A stretch of DNA of 64,000 nucleotides, taken from assembly GCF_023074075.1 (NCBI RefSeq), contig NZ_JADPKT010000007.1:248001-312000 (forward strand), given 5' to 3'. Each line of letters opens with the position of its first letter. Position 1 is the stretch's first letter. The notes below the pieces were generated by a model, which ran no database searches, was not told where the DNA came from, and was given only the letters and a program-made list of their open reading frames with translations. The DNA is from Bradyrhizobium sp. 138 (GTDB lineage Bacteria > Pseudomonadota > Alphaproteobacteria > Rhizobiales > Xanthobacteraceae). Position numbers and translations under genes: made by a program. Positions 26,103 through 37,112 of this stretch are shown piece after piece.

Positions 26103-27128
26103 ATGGAACACCGACGCTTGGGCCGGTCGGGCCTCATGGTGCCCGCCTTGAGTCTCGGGACCGGCACGTTCGGCGGCGTCGGCCGCCTCGCGGCGTGGGG
26201 CACGACGGACGCGACCGAAGCCCGGCGCCTGCTCGACATTTGTCTGGAGGCCGGGGTGTCGATGTTCGACACCGCGGACGTCTATTCGCTCGGCGAGTCC
26301 GAGCGTGTGCTCGGCGAAGCCATCAAAGGCCGCCGCGACAAGGTGCTGGTCTCGACCAAGGCCACCTTCCGCTTCGGCGACGGTGCCAACGACATCGGCT
26401 CGTCGCGCCAACACCTGCTTGCAGCCATCGACGGTTCGCTGCGCCGGCTCGGCACCGACTACATCGACCTGTTCCAGCTTCATGGCTTCGACGCCTTCAC
26501 CCCGCCCGAAGAGGTGCTCTCGACGCTCGATGTGCTCGTGCGCGCCGGCAAGATCCGCTACGTCGGCGTTTCGAATTTCTCCGGCTGGCACCTGATGAAA
26601 TCGCTCTCTGTTGCCGACAAGCACGGCTTCCCGCGCTACGTCGCCAACCAGACCTATTATTCGCTGATCGGGCGCGACTACGAATGGGAGTTGATGCCGC
26701 TCGGCCTCGACCAGGGGGTCGGTGCCGTGGTCTGGTCGCCGCTCGGCTGGGGACGCCTCACCGGCAAGATCCGCAGGGGTCAGCCGAAGCCCGAGGTGAG
26801 CCGCCTGCCCCAGACGGCCGATTTCGGCCCGCCGGTGCCGGACGAGCACGTCTTTCGTGTCGTCGAGGCCATCGACGACATCGCGAAGGAAACAGGAAAG
26901 AGCGTATCGCAGATCGCGCTGAACTGGCTGCTGCAGCGCCCGACGGTGTCGACGCTGATCATCGGCGCGCGCAACGAGACGCAGCTCCGCGAAAATCTCG
27001 GCGCGGTCGGCTGGTCGCTGACCAAGGACCAGATCGCAAAGCTCGACGCCGCGAGCAAGGTGACGCTGCCCTATCCCTATTGGCACCAGCGCACGACCTT
27101 CACCGACCGGAACCCGCCGGCGGTGTAG
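26103..27128 (+). CDS. Aldo/keto reductase
   Basis: A 341-residue AKR-superfamily protein from ATG 26103, preceded by GAGGAG. The tetrad residues are in FDTADVYSLGESE (Asp/Tyr), VSTKATF (Lys) and FQLHGFDA (His). The C-terminal NADPH-binding part has TLIIGARNETQLRENLGA. The pattern is of the AKR11/YajO-like group. It is an NADPH-dependent carbonyl reductase of unknown substrate. It lies downstream of the nitrile cluster, but a 445-base gap makes operon membership unlikely. Confidence 0.93.
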   Translation: MEHRRLGRSGLMVPALSLGTGTFGGVGRLAAWGTTDATEARRLLDICLEAGVSMFDTADVYSLGESERVLGEAIKGRRDKVLVSTKATFRFGDGANDIGSSRQHLLAAIDGSLRRLGTDYIDLFQLHGFDAFTPPEEVLSTLDVLVRAGKIRYVGVSNFSGWHLMKSLSVADKHGFPRYVANQTYYSLIGRDYEWELMPLGLDQGVGAVVWSPLGWGRLTGKIRRGQPKPEVSRLPQTADFGPPVPDEHVFRVVEAIDDIAKETGKSVSQIALNWLLQRPTVSTLIIGARNETQLRENLGAVGWSLTKDQIAKLDAASKVTLPYPYWHQRTTFTDRNPPAV

Positions 27129-27287
27129 CGAGCCCGTAGAGCGTTCTGGAAAGCGCTCCCGACCCATGCTTCCCATGCCGGAAGGACTGCTTCCGGCACA
27201 GGAACTGTCCGTGTCCTGCCGGGTTGCGATGCATCCCGCAATTTCCTAATCCGGAGATGAAACACGGCTCGAACCAAGCCCGCCATC

Positions 27288-28709
27288 ATGTCGTCCGCCC
27301 CGATCGAGCATGCCGACGGCCTGCCGCAGCCGCAGCGCAACCAGGCGGTGCTGACCATTGCGCTCGGCATCATCATGGCGGTGGTGGACAGCGCCATCGC
27401 CAATGTCGCGCTGCCGACGATCGCGGCCGACCTCGACGCGAGCCCGGCCTTCTCGATCTGGATCGTCAACGGCTACCAGCTCGCGATCACGATCTCGCTG
27501 CTGCCGCTGGCCTCGCTCGGCGAGATCGTCGGCTATCGCCGCGTCTATCTGGTCGGGCTGGTGCTGTTCACGCTGGCGTCCGCCCTCTGCGCGCTGGCGC
27601 ATACGCTGCCGCTGCTGACCATCGCACGCATCATCCAGGGCTTTGGCGCGGCCGGCATCATGAGCGTCAATGCGGCGCTGGTGCGTTTTACCTATCCGCG
27701 CAGCCAGCTCGGCCGCGGCATCGGGCTCAACGCGCTCGTCGTCGCTTTCTCCGCAGCGGTCGGCCCGACGCTCGCCGCCGGCATTCTCGCGGTCGGAAGC
27801 TGGCCCTGGCTGTTCGCCATCAACGTGCCGCTCGGTGCGGTGACATTGCTGATCGGCTTGCGCAGCCTGCCGCACACAAGACCCGCCAGCCGTTCTTTCG
27901 ACTGGCAGAGCGCGGGACTTTCCGCGATCACGTTCGGCGTCGGCATCGCCGCGGTCGACAGCGTCGGCCACGGCGAAGCCGCGATCACCTGCCTTGTGCA
28001 GTTCGCCATCGCGCTCGTCGCCGGCGCGCTGCTGATCTGGCGCGAGACCCACATGACCTCGCCGCTGCTGCCGGTCGACCTGTTGCGCATCCCCGTGTTC
28101 GCGCTGTCGATTGCGACCTCGATCGCCTCGTTCTGCGGGCAGATGCTCGCCTTCGTCGCGATCCCGTTCTACCTCCAGAGCCGCTTCGGCTATTCGGCCG
28201 TGCATATGGGCCTCTTGATCACGCCTTGGCCGATCGCGGTGGCGTTCGCGGCGCCGCTCGCCGGCCGCCTGGTCGAGCGTTATCCGGCCGGCCTGCTCGG
28301 CGGCATCGGGCTCACGCTGTTCGCCTGCGGCCTCGCCGCGCTCGCCTTCCTGCCCGCGACGCCTGCGCCGTTCGACGTGATCTGGCGGATGGCGCTTGCG
28401 GGCGCCGGCTTCGGCCTGTTCCAGACCCCCAACAACCGCACCATGATCGCGGCCGCGCCGCGCGAGCGCGCCGGCGGCGCCAGCGGCATGCTGGGCACGG
28501 CGCGCCTGCTCGGCCAGACCACCGGCGCTGCGCTGGTGGCACTGCTGCTCGGACGCTATCCGGTTGAGGGGACCCGGCTGGCGCTTCTTGCCGGGGTCGG
28601 ATTTGCGCTGTGCGGCGCGGTGCTGAGCATGATGCGGTTGTCTCCCGCGGGCGCGCGCGGCGCCGAGCACGTCCGCGTGCAGGACGATCAGCGCCTGCGC
28701 GGCGAATAG
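27288..28709 (+). CDS. DHA2-family MFS drug exporter (EmrB/QacA type)
   Basis: A 473-residue inner-membrane protein with about 14 hydrophobic helices. ALGIIMAVVDSAIANVALPT is the D1 motif of the DHA2 group. LGEIVGYRRVYLVGL is the motif A loop. The C-terminal half has GGASGMLGTARLLGQTTGAA, typical of EmrB-like exporters. There is no adjacent EmrA membrane-fusion gene or regulator. It probably exports toxic organic compounds by proton antiport. Confidence 0.93.
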   Translation: MSSAPIEHADGLPQPQRNQAVLTIALGIIMAVVDSAIANVALPTIAADLDASPAFSIWIVNGYQLAITISLLPLASLGEIVGYRRVYLVGLVLFTLASALCALAHTLPLLTIARIIQGFGAAGIMSVNAALVRFTYPRSQLGRGIGLNALVVAFSAAVGPTLAAGILAVGSWPWLFAINVPLGAVTLLIGLRSLPHTRPASRSFDWQSAGLSAITFGVGIAAVDSVGHGEAAITCLVQFAIALVAGALLIWRETHMTSPLLPVDLLRIPVFALSIATSIASFCGQMLAFVAIPFYLQSRFGYSAVHMGLLITPWPIAVAFAAPLAGRLVERYPAGLLGGIGLTLFACGLAALAFLPATPAPFDVIWRMALAGAGFGLFQTPNNRTMIAAAPRERAGGASGMLGTARLLGQTTGAALVALLLGRYPVEGTRLALLAGVGFALCGAVLSMMRLSPAGARGAEHVRVQDDQRLRGE

Positions 28710-28838
28710 CACGGGCCCCACGTCCAGGTGCCCGCTGTTTCCTGCACAACCCCTGCGTGGCTTAACTATCCCGACATGCGACCTATTGCCATCGCGCTCC
28801 GGTTGCGCTTCAGTGGCGCGGGGAACAAGGGGCATTTC

Positions 28839-29297
28839 ATGCGTTCATTGGGAATTGTGGCGCTCAGCGTCATGCTGGGCGGCTGCGCGTCTGTCACGCG
28901 CGGCACGACCGAGAACATCAGCATCTCATCGACACCGTCAGGCGTGGAAGCCGTCGTCAGCGGAATGGAGGTTCCGACCACCTGCACGACGCCCTGCTCC
29001 GTGGTCGTCAAGCGAAACGCCGACATTTCGATCACCTTCCAGAAGGAAGGTTATGAACCTCAGATCGTGCCGCTCAGCCGGGACATACCGACGTCAGGGG
29101 CCGCCGGCTTCGCCGGCAATCTCCTGCTCGGCGGCGTCATCGGCATGGGCGTCGATGCCGCGACCGGGGCGGCAACCGATCACAAGCCCAATCCGGTCAT
29201 CGTGACGATGCAGCCGTCGGCCCCGGCCCGCAGCGCACGGCCCGCCGCTCCGAAAAAGCCGCGGCCGCCGGCCGCCGCGCCAGAGGCCGGGACGTAA
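28839..29297 (+). CDS. PEGA-domain-like lipoprotein
   Basis: A 152-residue lipoprotein from ATG 28839 (AAGGGG upstream). The signal peptide ends in a lipobox (VMLGGC, lipidated C16). The mature part has a PEGA-like strand motif (ISISSTPSGVEAVVSG ... TTPCSVVVKRN) followed by a Gly-rich hydrophobic stretch (GAAGFAGNLLLGGVIGMGVD) and a Pro/Ala-rich tail. Such proteins are anchored to the outer or inner membrane, and their role is unknown. A strong bidirectional terminator follows. Confidence 0.8.
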   Translation: MRSLGIVALSVMLGGCASVTRGTTENISISSTPSGVEAVVSGMEVPTTCTTPCSVVVKRNADISITFQKEGYEPQIVPLSRDIPTSGAAGFAGNLLLGGVIGMGVDAATGAATDHKPNPVIVTMQPSAPARSARPAAPKKPRPPAAAPEAGT

Positions 29298-29320
29298 GGG
29301 CCACCCAGCCCCAAGAACAA

Positions 29321-29346
29321 AAAGGCCGGCTTCGCAGCCGGCCTTT
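29321..29346. terminator. Bidirectional rho-independent terminator
   Basis: AAAGGCCGGC-TTCGCA-GCCGGCCTTT is a perfect 10-bp stem with A-rich 5' and T-rich 3' flanks. It serves the lipoprotein gene on the plus strand and clpA on the minus strand. Confidence 0.9.
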
Positions 29347-29366
29347 TCGATTTCATCTAGCCCAGA

Positions 29367-31775
<2,409 letters not shown>

Positions 31776-32080
31776 TCGCGTCCTCTATGGCCCCCACCAT
31801 CATGATCGCCATCGCCCGGTCAGGCAACAACAACCTTTGTCACATATAGTTATACAAGATCGCGGCGAAAGACCGGTTCCGCGACTCAGGCGGCGACACA
31901 TCCTCGGTATTCTTGAAGCAAAACCCGTTCCGATTTGGATGCAAAACCCGTTCCGATTTGGGCAGAACTACCCAATTGGGCAGGGTTGACGCTGGTGCCG
32001 ATGCTCTTGGGATCATGCAGCAGCTTGTGCTGCCATCACACACCACGCGAACAGAACCGCTCTAAAGAACGCGACCGCGA
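31776..32080. other. Intergenic region clpS-clpA with a 23-bp direct repeat
   Basis: The 305 bases between clpS and clpA contain no credible gene. GCAAAACCCGTTCCGATTTGG occurs at 31918-31938 and again at 31941-31961, a 23-base period. The stretch is A/T-richer than its surroundings and probably holds the clpA promoter, but no convincing -35/-10 pair was recognised. Confidence 0.6.
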
Positions 32081-32413
32081 TTACTTCTTTTCCATCACGC
32101 ATTGCAGCGGATGCTGGTGCTTGCGGGCGAAATCCATCACCTGCGTCACCTTGGTCTCGGCGATCTCGTAGGTGAACACGCCGCACTCCCCGATGCCATG
32201 ATGGTGAACGTGCAGCATGATCTTGGTCGCGGCCTCGATATCCTTGTTGAAGAACTTCTCCAGCACGTGGACGACGAACTCCATCGGCGTGTAGTCGTCG
32301 TTCAGGATCAGCACGCGGTAGAGGTTCGGCCGTTTGGTCTTGGGTTTGACCTTGGTGATGACCGACGTGTTCGGACCCGAGGGGGTGCCCGAACGGTTCT
32401 CATCATTGCTCAT
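32081..32413 (-). CDS. clpS: Clp protease adaptor ClpS
   Basis: A 110-residue adaptor. The N-degron-binding core is [20 protein letters not shown], followed by [20 protein letters not shown] and ending QCVMEKK. ClpS delivers N-end-rule substrates to the N-domain of ClpA. The NDD residues bind the alpha-amino group and the Met of MEFV gates the hydrophobic pocket. ATG 32413 (MSNDENRSG) gives the usual length. An upstream ATG at 32473 would add 20 residues, and neither has a strong Shine-Dalgarno. Confidence 0.95.
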   Translation of the reverse strand: MSNDENRSGTPSGPNTSVITKVKPKTKRPNLYRVLILNDDYTPMEFVVHVLEKFFNKDIEAATKIMLHVHHHGIGECGVFTYEIAETKVTQVMDFARKHQHPLQCVMEKK

Positions 32414-32894
32414 GCGAGGAGCGTAGGCAGCGGCTGGCGCGGACAGTTCGAGTCTGGAAGTCAATTGCGGCATGGCTCAGGCGTTCAAATTCCCCACGGA
32501 AGCGAATGGCGGTCACCGCGCGACCCCGCCCTTCGGAGCCTGGCGCAGGCGCGCCGCCTTGTTGGATCGCCGCTCCCGACAATCCGGTCCAAGCCGGATC
32601 GTTCGCCAGCAATATGGGCCTGCCCCCGGCTCGCCGCAAGCGCGCAAAACTGCGGCCGATGCGGCCACGGCAGTCCCGATTCCCGGACCGGGCGATCCAG
32701 CCAAGGTTAATCAACCCGGACCGATTTGACAAAAATTTCCGCGGCGCCGGTTAGACCATGTTGACCAGGAACCTGGCCATTTTACACGATTGCGACGTTT
32801 CTCCCGGGATACCCCGGACTTCTACGGTGCAATTTACCAACCATTCAATGGCGTGGCGCGAAATCGGGCAAAACCACAGATTTCGGGGATCGCC
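32414..32894. other. Divergent intergenic region between clpS and the TadG-like gene
   Basis: No credible gene in these 481 bases; short open frames are Arg/Pro-rich and unconvincing. TTGACA at 32726-32731 could be a -35 box for the plus-strand gene, but no good -10 lies 16-18 bases on. Confidence 0.4.
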
Positions 32895-34241
32895 ATGTTT
32901 CGCTCGCCACTTGTCAGCCTGATCGGTCGACAGTTCGCCCGCTTCGCGGCGGCCGAACAAGGCAATATCGCCATGATCTTCGCCATCACGCTGGTCCCGG
33001 TCCTGAGCCTGGTCGGCGCCGCAGTGGACTATAGCCGCGCCGTCCAGGCCCGCACGTCCATGCAGGCGGCCCTCGACTCCGCCGCTCTGATGCTCTCCAA
33101 GGATCTGTCGTCCGGCACCATCACCACGTCGCAGATCAGCACGAAGGCGCAAGCCTATTTCAACGCGCTGTTTACCGGCACCGCCACCCTGCCATCGGTC
33201 AGCGTCGCCGCCACCTATACGGCGAGCACCAGCATAGGCTCCACGATCCAGCTCAGCGGAACTGGCACCTACACGACCAGCTTCCTGAAGATCGCCGGCT
33301 TTCCGACGCTCGGCATCGGTACCACGTCCACCAGCGCTTGGGGTAACGTCCGCATGCGCGTGGCCCTGGTGCTCGACAACACCGGCTCCATGGCTCAGGA
33401 CGGCAAGATGCCGGCGATGCAGACGGCCGCGAAGAACCTGGTCGATCAGCTCAGCGCGCTCGCCAAGAATACCGGCGACGTCTACATCTCGATCGTTCCG
33501 TTCGCCAAGGACGTCAACGTCGGCGCCGGCAACTACAACAAGGACTGGGTCGATTTCAGCGATTGGGATGCCGCCAACGGCAGTTGGACCTGCGCGTCGG
33601 GCAACTCCAACAACTGCAACAATTGGAAGTGGACGCCGGCCAGCCACGACACCTGGACCGGTTGCGTGGTCGATCGCGACCAGGACTACGACACCAAGAA
33701 CACCACGCCGACCAGCGGCAATGTGGGGACGCTCTTCCCGGCCGAGCAGTATCCCTACTGCAATTCCGGCAGCTGGTCCTATCTGCAACCGATCATGCCG
33801 CTGAGCTACGATTGGAGCTCGCTCAAGGGCCGCATCGACGCCATGAAGCCGACCGGCAACACCAACCAGGGCATCGGCCTGGCCTGGGGCTGGATGACGT
33901 TGTCGAACGGCAGTCCCATGAACGCGCCGGCCAAGGATCCGAACTACACCTACAAGGACGCGATCGTTCTGCTCTCCGACGGCCTGAACACGCAGAACCG
34001 CTGGTACAGCAATGCTTCGCAAATCGACGCGCGACAGAAGAAGCTGTGCGACAACGCCAAGGCCGAGAACATCACGATCTACACAGTGCAGGTGAACACC
34101 GGCAGCGATCCGACCTCGAGCGTGCTGCAATATTGCGCCAGCAGCAGCGACAAGTTCTATCTGGTCACATCGGCCAGCCAGACCGTCTCGGTGTTCAAGG
34201 ACATCGGCACCTCGCTGTCGAAGCTGCGCGTGGCGCGCTGA
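32895..34241 (+). CDS. TadG-like pilus assembly protein with von Willebrand factor A domain
   Basis: A 448-residue protein from ATG 32895 (GGGGAT upstream). The N-terminal TadE/TadG-like segment is AAAEQGNIAMIFAITLVPVL, a single membrane anchor with the invariant Glu, followed by GAAVDYSRAVQARTSMQAALD. A vWA domain starts at about residue 155 with MIDAS-like VALVLDNTGSM. An unusually Asn/Trp/Cys-rich insert (about residues 215-270) interrupts it. TadG proteins sit in the envelope with Flp-type pili. No tad/cpa genes are adjacent, so this is an orphan copy. A terminator follows the stop after 20 bases. Confidence 0.88.
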   Translation: MFRSPLVSLIGRQFARFAAAEQGNIAMIFAITLVPVLSLVGAAVDYSRAVQARTSMQAALDSAALMLSKDLSSGTITTSQISTKAQAYFNALFTGTATLPSVSVAATYTASTSIGSTIQLSGTGTYTTSFLKIAGFPTLGIGTTSTSAWGNVRMRVALVLDNTGSMAQDGKMPAMQTAAKNLVDQLSALAKNTGDVYISIVPFAKDVNVGAGNYNKDWVDFSDWDAANGSWTCASGNSNNCNNWKWTPASHDTWTGCVVDRDQDYDTKNTTPTSGNVGTLFPAEQYPYCNSGSWSYLQPIMPLSYDWSSLKGRIDAMKPTGNTNQGIGLAWGWMTLSNGSPMNAPAKDPNYTYKDAIVLLSDGLNTQNRWYSNASQIDARQKKLCDNAKAENITIYTVQVNTGSDPTSSVLQYCASSSDKFYLVTSASQTVSVFKDIGTSLSKLRVAR

Positions 34242-34261
34242 CGGATTGACCATGCGCAAAC

Positions 34262-34292
34262 AAAAAGCCCGGCTGGTTCAGCCGGGCTTTTC
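34262..34292. terminator. Bidirectional terminator between the TadG-like gene and the phasin gene
   Basis: AAAAGCCCGGCT-GGTTC-AGCCGGGCTTTT is a perfect stem with A/T flanks on both sides. It separates convergent genes. Confidence 0.92.
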
Positions 34293-34315
34293 GATTCCAG
34301 GACGTCCTGAAAAAA

Positions 34316-34654
34316 TTACTGGGCGGCCGGGGTGAACTTCGACACGACGGTCTCGACCGGCTTGAACGCCTGCTTGGCGAGGTCGCTGTAGAGGCCGGCG
34401 ATCTTCTGCGATTCCGCAACGAAGGTCTCGTAGGCGGAACGGGCGAAATCGGTCTGCGCTTCCATGGCCTTGTCCAGCGACTTCACGCCGGAAAGCTTCT
34501 CGACGAAGGACTTGGTGTCTTCGAACGACTTCTTGGTGTAGTCGCCATAGGCGCTGGCGATCGCATGGAGGCCGTGCTGCACCGAGGTCGCGGAGGCGAC
34601 GTACTGCTCGAAGTGCTCTTTCCCGTAGTTCTGAAAGTCTTCAACCTTGAACAT
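34316..34654 (-). CDS. phaP: Phasin family protein (PHB granule-associated)
   Basis: A 112-residue, mainly helical, amphipathic protein (MFKVEDFQNYGKEHFEQYVA ... SYDTKKSF-like helices, KSLDKAMEAQTDFARSAYET) matching the phasin PF09361 pattern. Phasins coat polyhydroxybutyrate granules in the cytoplasm and control their size. ATG 34654 was chosen because AAGGA precedes it and the family begins here; the frame runs open 20 codons further. Two TGC-N3-GCA palindromes lie 60-105 bases upstream, the expected position for PhaR control. Confidence 0.92.
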   Translation of the reverse strand: MFKVEDFQNYGKEHFEQYVASATSVQHGLHAIASAYGDYTKKSFEDTKSFVEKLSGVKSLDKAMEAQTDFARSAYETFVAESQKIAGLYSDLAKQAFKPVETVVSKFTPAAQ

Positions 34655-34714
34655 TTCGGAATCCTTTTCCCTGGCTCTCGTCGGGAAGCCCCGGCTCCCT
34701 GACTCTGCCCACAA

Positions 34715-34731
34715 TTAGTGCAACGCACAAA
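34715..34731. promoter_or_regulatory. Candidate PhaR site 1 upstream of phasin
   Basis: GTGC-AAC-GCAC inside TTAGTGCAACGCACAAA. The TGC-N3-GCA form matches TGC-rich PhaR operators reported for alphaproteobacterial phasin genes (from memory). Confidence 0.6.
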
Positions 34732-34744
34732 AAAGTCAAGAATC

Positions 34745-34759
34745 TTGTGCGACGCACAA
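34745..34759. promoter_or_regulatory. Candidate PhaR site 2 upstream of phasin
   Basis: TTGTGC-GAC-GCACAA is a perfect palindrome around a 3-base centre. It repeats site 1 with centres 29 bases apart, about three helical turns. Confidence 0.65.
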
Positions 34760-34912
34760 AAATAGATTGAAATCGCCGAGATTCCCGGGGTTTCCCGCAA
34801 CAGTTCCTTAAGCTTTTGGAAACCGCGGCCCCCTACCCTGATTCCCTGGACGTGTTCAACTTCCACGGACGGTCAAAAGCCGTTTGAGAACATCACCTTA
34901 GCCAGAATAGCG

Positions 34913-34964
34913 GCTCAGGCCGAACGTCCCCCGCGGCGAACACCAGCGGAGGGACAGCCTGAGC
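34913..34964 (+). other. Candidate structured leader upstream of the carboxypeptidase gene
   Basis: GCTCAGGC (34913-34920) pairs perfectly with GCCTGAGC (34957-34964), and inside it GTCCC pairs with GGGAC, leaving a G/C-rich loop. The hairpin lies 77 bases before the dacF-like start and could be a leader structure or protein-binding site. No known riboswitch family is recognised. Confidence 0.35.
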
Positions 34965-35041
34965 AGGTAATGATCCCGGGTCCTTGGGCACAATTTCGCC
35001 TCACGAGCCGGTGATCAAGTCAGAAACGGGGACGGGGTTCC

Positions 35042-36877
35042 ATGCTTCGTAAAAACTTGTCTTCCTCGCGCTTGGCGCGGGTTGGCGTTTTCGGGCTTCT
35101 TACGGTCACCACTGCGGTCATCTTCACCACCGATGCCGCCGAGGCGCGGCGTCATCGCCGCCACTACGCGCACCATCGGGTGCAGCGCGATGTGTCCGAG
35201 AGCTCCAGCCCGAAATTCGCGTCCATCATCGTCGACGGCAATTCCGGCGCGGTGCTGCAGGCAACGAGCCCCGACGGGATCCGCCACCCCGCCTCGCTGA
35301 CCAAGATCATGACGCTCTATCTGCTGTTCGAGCGCCTCGAGTCCGGCAAGATGAAACTCGACACCGAGATGCCGGTGTCCAAGCACGCCGCCGATCAGGA
35401 TCCGACCAAGCTGAACCTGCGTGCCGGCCAGACCATCCGTGTCGAGGATGCGATCAAGGGTCTCGTCACCCGCTCCGCCAACGACGCCGCGGTCGTGATC
35501 GCGGAAGCCATCGCCGGCGACGAGGACGACTTCGCCCAGATGATGACGCGCAAAGCCCGCGCGCTCGGCATGTCCAAGACGGTGTACCGCAACGCCAACG
35601 GCCTTCCCAACGACGAGCAGGTGACGACCGCGCGCGACCAGGCCACGCTCGGCCGCGCCATCCAGGAGCGCTTCCCGCGCTATTATCGCTATTTCGCGAC
35701 CTCCACGTTCAACTGGCGGGGACAGTCGATCCGCAATCACAATCACCTGCTCGGCAGCGTCGAGGGCGTGGACGGCATCAAGACCGGCTACACCCGCGCC
35801 TCCGGCTTCAACCTTGTCAGCTCGATGCGCCGCGGCAACCGCCATTTGATCGGCGTCGTGCTCGGCGGCCGCAGCGGCGGCTCGCGCGATGCCATCATGC
35901 GCAACCTGCTCGCCGAGAATCTCGAAAAGGGCGCGACCACCCACACCGTTGCCGCGGTCACCGAGCGCAACGGCGCTGACGCCAATGTCGAGGTCGCCGC
36001 CGCATCGGATACGCCGGCACGCCCCGCGCCGCAGGTTCAGGCCGCAGCCGCTCCTGCTCCCGAAGCCGCCCCGTCGCGTCTGGCCGCGCGTCTGACGACG
36101 CTGGCGGCTGCGACGGCAGCGGTGCCGCCGGCCCAGCCCAAACCCGAAGCCAAACCCGAGGTTCGGCCGACGGAATCCAGGATCGAGCCCGCGCCGCTCA
36201 CCAATGGCGTGATCTCGAGCCAGCCGCTCTCCATCATCCCCGGCTCGTCCGAGCCGATGAAGCCGGTTCGGGTCAAGACGGTTCAGGTCAAGGCCGGCGC
36301 CGTGAAGGTCGCCTCCGCCGCTCCCACTCAGGTCGCCCCGCCGGTCACCAACGCTATTCCGTCCCGTTCCGACGTCGCGGAAACCTCCGGCGCCGTGGTC
36401 GCCCGGGCCGATCTCATCAACAAGCCCGAGATCGTCAGCCAGCCGGAAGCGCCGAAGGCCGAGACTGCCCGTAGCGAAATGCCGCGGCAGCCGACAGGCT
36501 TCGGCACCGGCAACGGCATCCTCGGGGTGCTGCCGGCCGCAACGGCCGCCGCGCCCGCCCCGGCCGCTCCGAAGCTCGCCTCCGCCGATCCTGCGCCGAT
36601 CCAGATGAGCGCCACCACCAAGCCGGTCCATAGCGGCTGGATCGTCCAGGTCGGCGCGCTCGAGAGCGAGAACGAAGCCCAGCAGCGCATTGACGCCGCG
36701 CGCAGCTCGGCCCGCGGCCTGCTCAGCAAGGCCGATCCGTTCACCGAGCCTGTCGTCGCCAAGGACAATCGCAAGCTCTACCGCGCCCGCTTCGCCGGCC
36801 TCGAGCGCGACCAGGCCGAAGCGGTCTGCCGCACCCTGAAGCGCGCCGAGATCTCCTGCATCACCGTCCGCAACTGA
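35042..36877 (+). CDS. D-alanyl-D-alanine carboxypeptidase (S11) with C-terminal SPOR domain
   Basis: A 611-residue penicillin-binding protein from ATG 35042. A signal peptide covers residues 1-35. The S11 active site has S85-x-x-K88 (HPASLTKIM), S145-A-N147 (VTRSANDAA) and K247-T-G249 (DGIKTGYTRASG). It trims the terminal D-Ala of peptidoglycan stem peptides in the periplasm. A long Ala/Pro/Val-rich linker (about 310-530) leads to a SPOR domain (WIVQVGALESENEAQQRI to the end), which binds glycan strands lacking stem peptides at the septum. E. coli DacA/DacC lack SPOR, but the fusion is common in Rhizobiales. A strong terminator follows. Confidence 0.95.
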   Translation: MLRKNLSSSRLARVGVFGLLTVTTAVIFTTDAAEARRHRRHYAHHRVQRDVSESSSPKFASIIVDGNSGAVLQATSPDGIRHPASLTKIMTLYLLFERLESGKMKLDTEMPVSKHAADQDPTKLNLRAGQTIRVEDAIKGLVTRSANDAAVVIAEAIAGDEDDFAQMMTRKARALGMSKTVYRNANGLPNDEQVTTARDQATLGRAIQERFPRYYRYFATSTFNWRGQSIRNHNHLLGSVEGVDGIKTGYTRASGFNLVSSMRRGNRHLIGVVLGGRSGGSRDAIMRNLLAENLEKGATTHTVAAVTERNGADANVEVAAASDTPARPAPQVQAAAAPAPEAAPSRLAARLTTLAAATAAVPPAQPKPEAKPEVRPTESRIEPAPLTNGVISSQPLSIIPGSSEPMKPVRVKTVQVKAGAVKVASAAPTQVAPPVTNAIPSRSDVAETSGAVVARADLINKPEIVSQPEAPKAETARSEMPRQPTGFGTGNGILGVLPAATAAAPAPAAPKLASADPAPIQMSATTKPVHSGWIVQVGALESENEAQQRIDAARSSARGLLSKADPFTEPVVAKDNRKLYRARFAGLERDQAEAVCRTLKRAEISCITVRN

Positions 36878-36899
36878 TCTTCTCCCCCCGTTCGAGACA

Positions 36900-36926
36900 A
36901 AATGCCCGCGCCTAGCGCGGGCATTT
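36900..36926 (+). terminator. Rho-independent terminator after the carboxypeptidase
   Basis: AAATGCCCGCGC-CTA-GCGCGGGCATTTT forms a near-perfect stem followed by T residues. Confidence 0.92.
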
Positions 36927-37112
36927 TCGTTTTGGGACGCGGTGATGCAGGCTGTTCATGACAAGGCTGTTCCGCGACAACCTCTCGTCAAGAATTTACG
37001 GTTAAAACTTTGCTCAAGGGATCGACCACGCCGAAATGGCGGGCATCGGGGCGACGGCAAACGGAGCAAGCGGAGCTCACACGGTACGGGCGTTTGTGGC
37101 GTGGTGCCGGAG

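Noticed and set aside
32472..32729. An 85-codon plus-strand frame between clpS and the TadG-like gene
   Set aside because: Arg/Pro-rich and lacking a domain pattern or ribosome site.
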